NCBI GenBank assembly: GCA_049890295.1
Contig: JBMHBP010000009.1
Span: 1 to 64,000, forward strand
Origin: GCA-2862585 sp049890295
Lineage (GTDB): Bacteria > Bacteroidota > Bacteroidia > Flavobacteriales > UBA7312
Direction: 5' to 3'
Length of the DNA: 64,000 nt
This document shows positions 1 to 6,707 of the stretch, in pieces; position 1 is the first letter of the stretch; each line of letters opens with the position of its first letter. The translations under genes and the position numbers were made by a program. The notes beneath the pieces are model-generated. The model made no database searches, had not been told where the DNA came from, and saw only the letters and a program-made list of their open reading frames with translations.

Positions 1-86
1 TGGCCCCAATTAATCATATAAAATAGACCAATTAAATAAATTGAAAAAATTATAAAGCCTACGATGAACATTGAATTTGACAACAT
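1..86 (-). CDS. Small membrane protein, 3' end outside the window
   Basis: An open frame starts at an ATG at 84-86 on the reverse strand and runs off the left edge with no stop, giving 28 residues (MLSNSMFIVGF...), almost all hydrophobic. It begins 2 nt after the stop codon of the upstream small membrane gene (89-286), so the two are probably co-transcribed. The visible part looks like a single membrane segment. The family is not recognisable from so little sequence, and it could be a longer membrane protein or a very small one. Confidence 0.4.
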   Translation of the reverse strand, partial: MLSNSMFIVGFIIFSIYLIGLFYMINWG

Positions 87-88
87 AA

Positions 89-286
89 CTATTTTTTATT
101 GTTAAAAAAATCATTTCTTCTTTGTCTCAAAGCAACAGCAAATAATAAAATGGTTGCTGGCCAATGAGCTGAATACTGGGCAGACTCCTGGTCTCCACTA
201 AGACCTAGAAAAATTGAGTATAGCATGGCAAAAAACGCAATGATAATAGGGTAATATACTTTTATGAAATCTGAAAATCTATTCAT
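89..286 (-). CDS. Small two-helix membrane protein of unknown function
   Basis: A 65-residue protein with two hydrophobic stretches (about residues 10-29 and 43-53), separated by a short polar loop (GDQESAQYSAHW) and ending in a basic tail (RQRRNDFFNNKK). This looks like a small inner-membrane protein with a hairpin topology and a cytoplasmic positive end. The stop codon lies 2 nt before the start of the next reverse-strand gene, so it is the first gene of a short operon that leaves the window. I do not recognise the family and give no function. Confidence 0.5.
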   Translation of the reverse strand: MNRFSDFIKVYYPIIIAFFAMLYSIFLGLSGDQESAQYSAHWPATILLFAVALRQRRNDFFNNKK

Positions 287-547
287 AGTTATAGTTGATT
301 AAGATTAGATACCACAATATAGTAATTTCTAAACACTAACAAAATGATAGTAGTACCTCTCAAAGTTTACTGAACGCTTAGGTGGTAATGAGATAGATTG
401 GTAAGTGTTCATTAAACTCCTACACCAAGAATAGAGTTTGATGGCTAGTAACTAGATTTTATAAAGTTTTGGATTATTTGAGTTCACTTTTATTTTCTTT
501 TTCTATCGTTAGCATTTTTTCATTCTATAATTATTTAAATTTGTAAA

Positions 548-1195
548 ATGAATAATAAACATGCGTTGGTATTAGGGGCTACTGGGGCTACAGGACAATA
601 TTTAGTGAAATTCTTACTAGATGATCCTCATTACCAAAAGGTAACTATTTTCGTTAGAAGAAAAGTGGAGCTTCAACATAAAAAACTAACTATTCATGTC
701 ATTGACTTTTCAAACCTCAATGATTACAAAGATTTGGTCAAAGGAGATGTATTATTTTCAGCTTTAGGTACTACCCTAAAAGATGCTGGATCTACAGACA
801 AACAATTTTTAGTAGACTATACCTATCAGTATGAATTTGCAAAAATGGCATCAGATAACGGAGTCAATATTTACTCACTAGTGTCATCATTGGGAGCCAA
901 TAAAAATTCACTGTTTTTCTATCCTAAAATAAAAGGAAAACTTGAGGAGTCTGTCAAACTTCTTAGGTTTAAATCCATACAAATTTTTCAACCGCCATCT
1001 TTAATTAGGCAGTCGGAATTAATGAGACCAGGAGAGAAGATAGGTATTAAATTTTTTCAAAAGCTTTGTAGTTTGGGAATATTTACCTCATTTAAACCTT
1101 TAGCTGTTGATGTTTTAGCTTCAAAAATGCGTGATGAGTCTCTAATGACTCTAAATGGCCTAACTATTTACAAAACTGAAGATATATCTAAATAG
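548..1195 (+). CDS. Atypical short-chain dehydrogenase, HTATIP2-like NAD(P)-binding protein
   Basis: A 215-residue Rossmann-fold protein. The N-terminus has the glycine-rich nucleotide-binding loop (LGATGATGQ, residues 9-17) directly after the first strand. A region around SSLGANKNSLFFYPKIKGKL carries the Ser and Y-x-x-x-K-like residues of SDR enzymes. Length and layout fit the atypical SDR subgroup that includes HTATIP2/TIP30 and bacterial NAD(P)H-binding proteins. The substrate cannot be read from sequence. It is followed 30 bp later by a CIA30 gene on the same strand. A TAAATTTG box at 536-543 sits only 4 nt before the ATG; if it is a real -7 element the message would be nearly leaderless. 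Confidence 0.75.
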   Translation: MNNKHALVLGATGATGQYLVKFLLDDPHYQKVTIFVRRKVELQHKKLTIHVIDFSNLNDYKDLVKGDVLFSALGTTLKDAGSTDKQFLVDYTYQYEFAKMASDNGVNIYSLVSSLGANKNSLFFYPKIKGKLEESVKLLRFKSIQIFQPPSLIRQSELMRPGEKIGIKFFQKLCSLGIFTSFKPLAVDVLASKMRDESLMTLNGLTIYKTEDISK

Positions 1196-1225
1196 ATGCA
1201 TTATGCTCATTTATAAACCTTTTTA

Positions 1226-1801
1226 ATGAAGAATATTTTAGTTTATATTACCTATTTATTGTTGTTATTTAATCAAACAGAACTCATGTCTCAAACTATC
1301 ATTTACGACTTTAATAATAAGTGCGATTTGTCTAATTGGATAATTGTAAATGATGATGTAATGGGTGGAGTATCATCTTGTAAAATGAGTATAGATAAAT
1401 ATGGAAATGGCGTATTCGATGGCCAAATTTCTACGGCTAATAATGGTGGTTTTTCATCTATTCGCCTAAACTTGAATAAAATTGAAGTGAAAAAAGGTGC
1501 CTATTTGAATATTAGGTTGAAGGGGGACAACAAAACTTATCAATTAAGGATTAAAACAAACCAAAGGGATTATTATTCTTACGTTGTTTCATTCAAAACA
1601 TCTGACCTATGGGAAACTATATCTATTCCATTGAGCGATATGTATCCATCATTTAGAGGTAGAAAGTTAGCCATGGATAATTTTAGTGATAGCTATTTTG
1701 AACAGATTGCCATATTAGTTGGAAATAAAGTAAACGAAACATTCAAGCTCACCATTGATAGTATTGTATTGGTTAACAACATAGATGAACCAAAAGAATA
1801 A
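1226..1801 (+). CDS. CIA30-family (NDUFAF1-like) protein with signal peptide
   Basis: A 191-residue protein. The first ~22 residues are hydrophobic and resemble a signal peptide. The rest matches the CIA30 domain: an early NDDVMGGVS motif, then a core with GGFSSIR, and a galactose-binding-like beta-sandwich pattern ending near the C-terminus. In eukaryotes CIA30 acts in complex I assembly; in bacteria the role is unknown, and the signal peptide here implies an envelope location. It follows the SDR gene by 30 bp. SDR, CIA30 and DUF2256 genes are often found near photolyase or cryptochrome genes in marine Bacteroidota, but no photolyase is present in this window. Confidence 0.75.
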   Translation: MKNILVYITYLLLLFNQTELMSQTIIYDFNNKCDLSNWIIVNDDVMGGVSSCKMSIDKYGNGVFDGQISTANNGGFSSIRLNLNKIEVKKGAYLNIRLKGDNKTYQLRIKTNQRDYYSYVVSFKTSDLWETISIPLSDMYPSFRGRKLAMDNFSDSYFEQIAILVGNKVNETFKLTIDSIVLVNNIDEPKE

Positions 1802-1839
1802 GTTATAGCAGAGGTTTTATAAAATCGAAAAAATATTTA

Positions 1840-1980
1840 CTATTTTTCTATAGATTTCCTTAGTCCGCTACACTTTTTACTGCAGTATTTTACATTTTCC
1901 CAATCTCGCTCCCACTTCTTTCTCCAAGTAAATTCTCTTTTACAGACTAGGCATATTTTAATTGGTAATGGTCTTTTCAT
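1840..1980 (-). CDS. DUF2256-family small zinc-ribbon-like protein
   Basis: A 46-residue reverse-strand gene, ATG at 1978-1980 and TAG at 1840-1842. The protein starts MKRPLPIKICLVCKREF and has the pattern C-x2-C ... W-x3-W ... YCSKKC, with four cysteines placed to bind a metal ion. This arrangement is typical of DUF2256, a tiny family often found next to SDR or photolyase-type genes. The function is unknown; nucleic-acid or protein binding through a zinc ribbon is a guess. It is convergent with the CIA30 gene, with about 38 bp between the stops. Confidence 0.75.
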   Translation of the reverse strand: MKRPLPIKICLVCKREFTWRKKWERDWENVKYCSKKCSGLRKSIEK

Positions 1981-2005
1981 TTAAAAATAGATTGTGCTGA
2001 TTAGA

Positions 2006-2179
2006 TCAATTTTCAGATTCTAATTTTTCTATTTCTAAAAGAATATCGTTAGCTTCTTTTTCAAGCTTATCACTTTCTTTTCTGTTAGATCTGGAAAGTT
2101 TGAAAGCTTGTTCTTTTTTCTTGTTGTATTGCTCTAGCAGTTTTTCTTTTTTTGATTTTTTTTTAAATAGTCCGAACAT
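2006..2179 (-). CDS. Lacal_2735-type small coiled-coil protein
   Basis: A 57-residue reverse-strand gene (ATG 2177-2179, TGA 2006-2008). The protein starts MFGLFKKKS and continues as a highly charged Lys/Glu helix (KLLEQYNKKKEQAFKLSRSN...). This is the form of the small Lacal_2735 family seen in Flavobacteriales. A short hydrophobic/amphipathic start plus a charged coiled coil suggests membrane-surface or protein-protein contact, but no function is known. A candidate -7 box (CAAAAATA on the plus strand at 2281-2288, reading TATTTTTG) lies about 100 nt upstream. Confidence 0.65.
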   Translation of the reverse strand: MFGLFKKKSKKEKLLEQYNKKKEQAFKLSRSNRKESDKLEKEANDILLEIEKLESEN

Positions 2180-2319
2180 GATTAGAATAAGTTATAAAAA
2201 TTATTTTTATCAATGGAAAACTTTGGTCTGGCTCAAAATGAAATTAAGCGATCCTTTATAAAATTTTGTCATCTTAAGTACAAAAATACTAAAGAAGTAA
2301 GACTTTAAGTTTAAAATAG

Positions 2320-2434
2320 CTGTACGGAAAGGATTCGAACCTTTAAGTAGTGGTTAGCAAGGCAATTCCCAGTTTATCCCAATATCTACACCCTCGAGAC
2401 AGGAGGGCATGTTTGCCAATTTCATCACCGCACA
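2320..2434 (-). ncRNA. tRNA-like RNA, type II cloverleaf with very long variable region and GUC triplet
   Basis: On the reverse strand the sequence folds as a complete cloverleaf. The acceptor TGTGCGG pairs with CCGTACA (7 bp, one G-U) and the discriminator base is G. The D-arm ATG/CAT has a loop holding the conserved TTGG, of the form seen in tRNA-Leu. The anticodon arm is CCCTC/GAGGG with loop CTGTCTC. The T-arm is AAAGG/CCTTT with loop TTCGAAT. T8, A14, G18-G19, T33 and the T-loop consensus are present. It departs from normal tRNAs in three ways: a 46-nt variable region (closed by GTAG/CTAC), a GUC triplet (Asp) inside a Leu-type body, and T rather than a purine at position 37. No CCA is encoded. 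It begins 10 nt after the amt stop codon, so it may be part of the amt transcript. Confidence 0.6.
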
Positions 2435-2443
2435 ATAAAATTA

Positions 2444-3763
2444 TTAAATTATTTCTTCACCGTGTTGAGAGAGGTCTAAGCCTCTATCTTCTTGATCTTC
2501 TCTTACACGAATAGGAAGTATAAAATCTACTAATTTGTAAATAATTAATGAACCAAAGAAAGTAAATAGTATGACGATTATAGTCGCTCCTACATGAAGA
2601 ATAAATGTATTTAATTGACCATAAACTAGTCCAACTTCTTTGGCAAAAACAGCTGTTAGTAACATTCCACAGATACCACCTATACCATGACTAGCAAATA
2701 CATCTAGTGTATCATCAATTTTTTTGGATTTCTTAATACTAATCATTGAAAGATTACAAACTAAGGCTGTTATAAATCCAATAACAATAGAGTGATTAAT
2801 TGTAACGAATCCAGCTGCCGGAGTTATTGCAACTAGTCCAACAATAGCACCCAAGCAAGCTCCAACAGCCGATATTTTTTTATTCAAAAATCTATCGAAA
2901 AGTACCCAAGTTATCATGGAGCTTGCTGAGGCAATATTGGTGTTTGCAAAAGCAATAACAGCATCGTAATTTGCAGCTAATGCTGAACCAGCATTAAAGC
3001 CAAACCAACCAAACCATAATAAACCTGTACCTAAAATAATGTAAGGAATATTGGCTGGTTCGGTTTTTTGTTTTTTTCTTTTCCCTAAGTAAAGTGCACC
3101 TGCTAGGGCAGCTAAGCCGGCACTCATGTGAACAACTGTACCACCTGCAAAATCGAGAACATGTAGTCCTTTATAAGAGCCGCCGATTAGGTCACCTAAA
3201 TTGGCAAATAAACCCTCTGTAGCCCAAGTCATGTGAGCAAGAGGCGTGTAAATAAAAATGCAGAAAAGTATCATGAACAACAAGTAACTTCTAAACCTAA
3301 TTCGTTCGGCAAAACTTCCTGTAATAATAGCTGGTGTGATTATGGCAAATTTTAGCTGAAATAGAGCAAATAATAAATAGGGGATGTTACTGTTATTTGA
3401 GTCTAAATTATTGAGAAATGCAAATTGAAGTGGGTTGCCTATAATACCCCATCCATTAATGGAATCACCAAAAGCAAGACTAAATCCAAACAATACCCAT
3501 ACTAAAGAAATAACTCCCAAAGCAATGAAACTTTGTAGCATGGTAGAAATCACATTTTTTTTACTGACCATTCCACCATAGAAAAAAGCTAACCCAGGAG
3601 TCATTAGTAAAACAAGAGCACTAGCAACAATCATCCAAGCAGTGTCAGCATGATTAATGCCAACAAACTGCTCAGAAACTGATTGTGGGTTTGAAAAAAA
3701 CAACACAATCAACACAATTAATGTAAGTATTATAAAAAACGTCTTTCTATTATGAAAAAGCAT
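2444..3763 (-). CDS. amt: Ammonium transporter, Amt/MEP/Rh family
   Basis: A 439-residue membrane protein that moves ammonium across the inner membrane. It has about 11 core membrane helices preceded by an extra hydrophobic N-terminal segment (residues 9-24) that may be a cleaved signal. The family signatures are clear: PGLAFFYGG near 56-64, the paired Asp204 and His212 (DFAGGTVVH), and the second pore histidine at His359 in FASHGIGG. The tail ends GLDLSQHGEEII, a common Amt ending. No P-II (glnK) gene adjoins it; instead an unknown 85-residue gene lies 17 bp upstream in the same direction and a tRNA-like RNA lies 10 bp downstream. An Lrp/AsnC regulator is divergent. Confidence 0.95.
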   Translation of the reverse strand: MLFHNRKTFFIILTLIVLIVLFFSNPQSVSEQFVGINHADTAWMIVASALVLLMTPGLAFFYGGMVSKKNVISTMLQSFIALGVISLVWVLFGFSLAFGDSINGWGIIGNPLQFAFLNNLDSNNSNIPYLLFALFQLKFAIITPAIITGSFAERIRFRSYLLFMILFCIFIYTPLAHMTWATEGLFANLGDLIGGSYKGLHVLDFAGGTVVHMSAGLAALAGALYLGKRKKQKTEPANIPYIILGTGLLWFGWFGFNAGSALAANYDAVIAFANTNIASASSMITWVLFDRFLNKKISAVGACLGAIVGLVAITPAAGFVTINHSIVIGFITALVCNLSMISIKKSKKIDDTLDVFASHGIGGICGMLLTAVFAKEVGLVYGQLNTFILHVGATIIVILFTFFGSLIIYKLVDFILPIRVREDQEDRGLDLSQHGEEII

Positions 3764-3780
3764 TAATTACTTGTTTTTGG

Positions 3781-4038
3781 TTAATTATGAATTAAAGAAT
3801 AATTACAATCTTTGTTCTGACGGTATTCATTAATTGTTCTAACCTTTGAATCAGTAGACTTGAAAGTCAAGTCTTGATGTTCGAATAAACTAATCAATGA
3901 ATGGTAAACGGGATCGTTTTCGCAGTAGATGTATTTTTTCGTTCTGTTATTTGGTAAATACTTTACCTCAGTAATTGATTTGTTAGAATCTAAAAAGTAT
4001 TCTGAAACAGAATCATAATTGTGAATAATTTTTTTCAT
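3781..4038 (-). CDS. Unknown 85-residue protein in the amt operon
   Basis: A soluble 85-residue protein with no signal peptide and no membrane segment. It is rich in Tyr, Asn, Ser and Lys, with two cysteines (one in YIYCENDP, one near the end in NKDCNY). Its stop lies 17 bp before the amt start, so co-transcription is very likely. P-II proteins often occupy this place beside amt, but this protein lacks the P-II length (~112 residues) and the T-loop motif, so it is not GlnK. I do not recognise the family. A regulator or partner of Amt is an inference from position only. Confidence 0.55.
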   Translation of the reverse strand: MKKIIHNYDSVSEYFLDSNKSITEVKYLPNNRTKKYIYCENDPVYHSLISLFEHQDLTFKSTDSKVRTINEYRQNKDCNYSLIHN

Positions 4039-4060
4039 ACCGTTTTACTAACTATTAGCA

Positions 4061-4068
4061 CAAATTTA
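4061..4068 (-). promoter_or_regulatory. Candidate -7 box for the amt operon
   Basis: Plus-strand CAAATTTA reads TAAATTTG on the reverse strand, an exact match to the Bacteroidota -7 consensus TAnnTTTG. It lies about 23 bp before the start codon of the 85-residue gene, which would give a short leader. I see no good -33 TTG at the usual distance, so support is partial. Confidence 0.4.
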
Positions 4069-4164
4069 CATAGATTTACACATTTATTAGTATTATTTAA
4101 ACCTGTAAATAATAAAAAAGGTCAAAATGACAATTTATTTCGTTTAAAAAGTCAAATTAAAATA

Positions 4165-4186
4165 TTAATACTAATATTTGTATTAA
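4165..4186. promoter_or_regulatory. Inverted repeat between amt operon and Lrp gene, candidate operator
   Basis: TTAATAC and GTATTAA form 7-bp arms around an 8-nt AT-only spacer. The repeat lies 34 bp before the start of the Lrp/AsnC gene and about 130 bp before the amt operon. Lrp-type regulators commonly control their own gene and a divergent target, so this is a reasonable binding site, but AT-rich DNA yields such repeats by chance fairly often. Confidence 0.35.
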
Positions 4187-4189
4187 CAA

Positions 4190-4204
4190 GTTTAAATTTT
4201 AAAC
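4190..4204. promoter_or_regulatory. 15-bp palindrome directly before the Lrp gene, candidate operator
   Basis: GTTTAAA-T-TTTAAAC is a perfect palindrome of 15 bp centred on one base, ending 16 bp before the Lrp start codon. Lrp/AsnC dimers usually bind sites of about 15 bp. The position fits autoregulation, possibly together with the repeat at 4165-4186. Confidence 0.4.
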
Positions 4205-4219
4205 CTAAAATGAATTAAA

Positions 4220-4702
4220 ATGGCTAAAACAACATTAATTGATAAGCTAGACTTAGAAATTTTAAAATATCTATCTCGAAATTCTAAAATATCGTTTTCT
4301 GAAATTTCTCAATTGTTAAATGTCTCTAACACTACTGTACATGTAAGGATAAAAAGACTTCAGAAACTGGAAATAATCAAGAATTTTACCATTACAATTG
4401 ATTATAGTAAGTTAGGGTTTAATTATACGTGCTATATGGGAGTTTATTTAGACAAAGCATCAAAATATGATGTTGCTTTAAAAGAACTCAAAAAAATTGA
4501 TAATATAACAGGAATGGATTTTACTACTGGCAAATCAAGTTTGTTTTGTAAACTACGAGCTATTGACTCAAATGATGCCCGATTAATTATAAGTAAGATT
4601 CATAAAATAGAAGGTATTAATAGAACCGAAACTTTCTTTTCATTAGAACAAATTTTAAATCAGAAAGAAAGCTTATTATCTACTATTACTTTTTCTGAAT
4701 AA
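4220..4702 (+). CDS. Lrp/AsnC-family transcriptional regulator
   Basis: A 160-residue DNA-binding regulator. Residues 5-65 form the AsnC-type winged helix-turn-helix (LDLEILKYLSRNSKISFSEI, then NVSNTTVHVRIKRL). Residues ~70-150 form the RAM effector domain that binds amino acids or related ligands and drives oligomerisation. Length is normal for the family. It is divergent from the amt operon across a 181-bp region with two inverted repeats, which suggests control of itself and of amt. The effector is not readable from sequence; an amino acid reporting nitrogen status is the natural guess. It is convergent with the DoxX gene. Confidence 0.9.
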   Translation: MAKTTLIDKLDLEILKYLSRNSKISFSEISQLLNVSNTTVHVRIKRLQKLEIIKNFTITIDYSKLGFNYTCYMGVYLDKASKYDVALKELKKIDNITGMDFTTGKSSLFCKLRAIDSNDARLIISKIHKIEGINRTETFFSLEQILNQKESLLSTITFSE

Positions 4703-4724
4703 CGAATTAAATAATCTAATCTTA

Positions 4725-5132
4725 TTAAGACTTTCTTTTTTGAAGATAATCAAAAGAATATTTTCCAGCTCCATTTATCATCAATAAAAGATAACTGATG
4801 ATATATAACAATGCTTTTTCCTGTTTATAAATTCCATCGTCTACATGCACCACAAATGCAGCAACTAACATGGTAAATATCAAAGGTAAGGTAGCAAGTC
4901 TTAATTTATAGCCAATAGCTATTAATACCGAACATATTACTTCAGAAAATACAACTAACAATAAGGATAATGTTGGTCCAATAAAAATTGGGTCAGCAAA
5001 TTGTATTTCACCCCCTTCAATAAGTTTAAAGAATTTAGGCATTCCGTGTGTTAGCATCAAAGCAGCAATACTTATTCTTGATATCAATAATAAGAAATCC
5101 GACAAACCTTGATTTTCTTTAAATGAAAACAT
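4725..5132 (-). CDS. DoxX-family membrane protein
   Basis: A 135-residue inner-membrane protein with four hydrophobic helices. The start (LLLISRISIAALMLTHGMPKFFKL) carries the R-x8-HG-x-x-K pattern typical of DoxX/SURF4-like proteins. Members range from quinol oxidase subunits to poorly defined membrane proteins linked to redox or detoxification, and the exact role here is unknown. It follows the UPF0114 gene with about 40 bp between them, on the same strand. Confidence 0.8.
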   Translation of the reverse strand: MFSFKENQGLSDFLLLISRISIAALMLTHGMPKFFKLIEGGEIQFADPIFIGPTLSLLLVVFSEVICSVLIAIGYKLRLATLPLIFTMLVAAFVVHVDDGIYKQEKALLYIISYLLLMINGAGKYSFDYLQKRKS

Positions 5133-5172
5133 TGATTTTATTGTAAAGTAGTTATTAGTTAATAGCTTAGAA

Positions 5173-5676
5173 TTACTTTTTATTTATTAAAAAATATCCT
5201 ATGCAAATTGATAGTATCCCAAGACCAAAATAGAGAATATCAATAGAGGTATTGAACTCACTGCTAATTTTTAAAACTTTCTCAAAAAATTTAACCATTA
5301 GAACGATTATAATAACCTTTATTATTTTATTCTTTAATTGGTCAAGGTTGTTGATTTTCAAAGTCGATTCAGCGAACTTTTCTTTTGCAAAATCTATTTC
5401 ACTTATGAAAAGTTCATAGATTCCAAACCCAAAAATGAGTAATACTATTCCTATCAGAAACAAATCAATCGATGAAATAATTTTATACAGAATAGCATTG
5501 TAGTTTTTTACATCTGAATTAAAAATTGGATTTTCTAAAGTGATAGATTGTAGTATATCCCAACTTCCTAAAATGAAGAGTGTGATAGAAGCTAAAATGG
5601 AAAAAATAACAGATAAAATTACAATGAATCTGAGATTCCAGAGTGTTTTTTCTACTATATGTTCAATCTTTTTCAT
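5173..5676 (-). CDS. YqhA-like UPF0114 membrane protein
   Basis: A 167-residue inner-membrane protein with four predicted helices (about 17-40, 68-90, 117-137, 146-163). The N-terminal KTLWNLRFIVILSVIFSILAS and the central GIVLLIFGFGIYELFISEID are characteristic of the UPF0114/YqhA family. The function is not established. The gene lies 20 bp downstream of the small membrane gene that follows murQ, so all may share a transcript, although their roles are not obviously related. Confidence 0.8.
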   Translation of the reverse strand: MKKIEHIVEKTLWNLRFIVILSVIFSILASITLFILGSWDILQSITLENPIFNSDVKNYNAILYKIISSIDLFLIGIVLLIFGFGIYELFISEIDFAKEKFAESTLKINNLDQLKNKIIKVIIIVLMVKFFEKVLKISSEFNTSIDILYFGLGILSICIGYFLINKK

Positions 5677-5695
5677 ATTACTTACTAGTTAAATA

Positions 5696-5902
5696 TTAAT
5701 TCTTGTCAAAAAAAGCGTCGAGGATTGTTTTCATACCCCTGTAAGAAAAATAAAAGATACAAGCAATGAAAACTAATCCTAGAGCTTGTAAAAGTAAATT
5801 ATCTTTTGCAAAACCAATGTAAAAAGTTAAAGAGGCCGTAAATAGAAATACGACTGCCATAGATATCCACATTACGCCATTGGCTAATTTTTGTTTATTC
5901 AT
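5696..5902 (-). CDS. Small membrane protein, DUF6095-like, coupled to murQ
   Basis: A 68-residue protein beginning MNKQKLANGVMWISM with two hydrophobic helices (about 8-28 and 36-53) and a short charged tail. I chose the ATG at 5900-5902 because it overlaps the murQ stop in the pattern ATGAATAA, which implies translational coupling; the longer frame from 5917 would start inside murQ. The size, sequence and place after murQ fit the DUF6095 family of Flavobacteriia. The function is unknown; a link to murein recycling is an inference from position. Confidence 0.6.
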   Translation of the reverse strand: MNKQKLANGVMWISMAVVFLFTASLTFYIGFAKDNLLLQALGLVFIACIFYFSYRGMKTILDAFFDKN

Positions 5903-6704
5903 TTTTATAATTTTCAATAGTTGTTCTTACGCTTCCATATTGTAGTAAAAGTTGTTTTGATGTATCATAGTCTAATCCGGTAACTTCGGCTATCATTTTT
6001 GCTCCTCTGTCTAATAACTTATTATTAGTGAGTTGCATATCGACCATTCTATTTCCTTTTACCTTTCCTAGTTTTATCATTAAGGTAGTAGAGATCATAT
6101 TCAATACTAACTTTTGAGCTGTACCTGATTTCATTCGGGTTGAACCAGTAATAAATTCAGGTCCAACAACAACTTCAATAGGAAAATCACTGTTTTTTGA
6201 AACAGGAGAATCCGTATTGCAACAAATACAAGCAGTTGTTATTCCTTCTTGTTGACACATCTTTAAACCACCAACTACATAAGGAGTAGTTCCCGAGGCA
6301 GCAATTCCAATTACCACGTCATTATTATTTATTTCAAACGCTTTTAAATCTTTCCAAGCTTGCTTAGTGTCGTCCTCAGCAAATTCTACCGCTTTTCGAA
6401 TAGCTGAGTCACCACCAGCCATAATTCCTATTACAACATTTTCAGATACTCCAAATGTAGGTGGGCATTCAGAAGCGTCAACAATTCCAAGACGGCCACT
6501 GGTACCTGCTCCTATGTAAAATAATCTTCCGCCTGATTTTATTTTAGGTTCGATAAAATCAATAAATTTTTGAATTTGTGGAATAACAAGTTCAACACAT
6601 TGTGCTACTGTTTTATCTTCTTGATTGATACCTTGCAAAATATTTAAGGTATTCATTTTTTCTAAATGATTGAACTTTGAAGATGCTTCAGTAGTTTTTT
6701 TCAT
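5895..6704 (-). CDS. murQ: N-acetylmuramic acid 6-phosphate etherase
   Basis: A cytoplasmic enzyme that cleaves the lactyl ether of MurNAc-6-phosphate to GlcNAc-6-phosphate in cell-wall recycling. The protein (269 residues from the ATG at 6702-6704) has the SIS sugar-phosphate-binding fold, with GAGTSGRLGIVDASECPPTF near residue 65-85 and the signature GSTRMKSGTAQKLVLNM. These are the family's most conserved segments. The frame also has a TTG codon just before the ATG, directly after the E1 stop, but the ATG is the more likely start. The family is usually near 300 residues, so this one is slightly short. It sits between the E1 fusion gene and the DUF6095-like gene. Confidence 0.95.
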   Translation of the reverse strand: MKKTTEASSKFNHLEKMNTLNILQGINQEDKTVAQCVELVIPQIQKFIDFIEPKIKSGGRLFYIGAGTSGRLGIVDASECPPTFGVSENVVIGIMAGGDSAIRKAVEFAEDDTKQAWKDLKAFEINNNDVVIGIAASGTTPYVVGGLKMCQQEGITTACICCNTDSPVSKNSDFPIEVVVGPEFITGSTRMKSGTAQKLVLNMISTTLMIKLGKVKGNRMVDMQLTNNKLLDRGAKMIAEVTGLDYDTSKQLLLQYGSVRTTIENYKNE

Positions 6705-6707
6705 CAA

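Noticed and set aside
287..547. Possible broken gene between the small membrane gene and the SDR gene
   Set aside because: I looked on both strands and found no frame of note or any remnant of a known family. It is under 300 bp and reads as plain intergenic DNA.
1827..1848. AT-only hairpin between the CIA30 and DUF2256 stops as a terminator
   Set aside because: GAAAAAATA and TATTTTTC can pair with one bulge, but the stem has almost no GC and no clear T-run, so it is too weak to call.
2320..2434. Calling the cloverleaf an ordinary tRNA-Asp from its GUC triplet
   Set aside because: tRNA-Asp is type I with a 4-5 nt variable loop and G34-containing loop followed by a purine. The body, D-arm and variable region are of a different class.
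4021..4218. A 65-residue plus-strand frame in the amt-Lrp control region
   Set aside because: It overlaps the start of the 85-residue gene and the two inverted repeats, has low-complexity AT-driven composition, and ends 1 bp before the Lrp gene. It is most likely chance.
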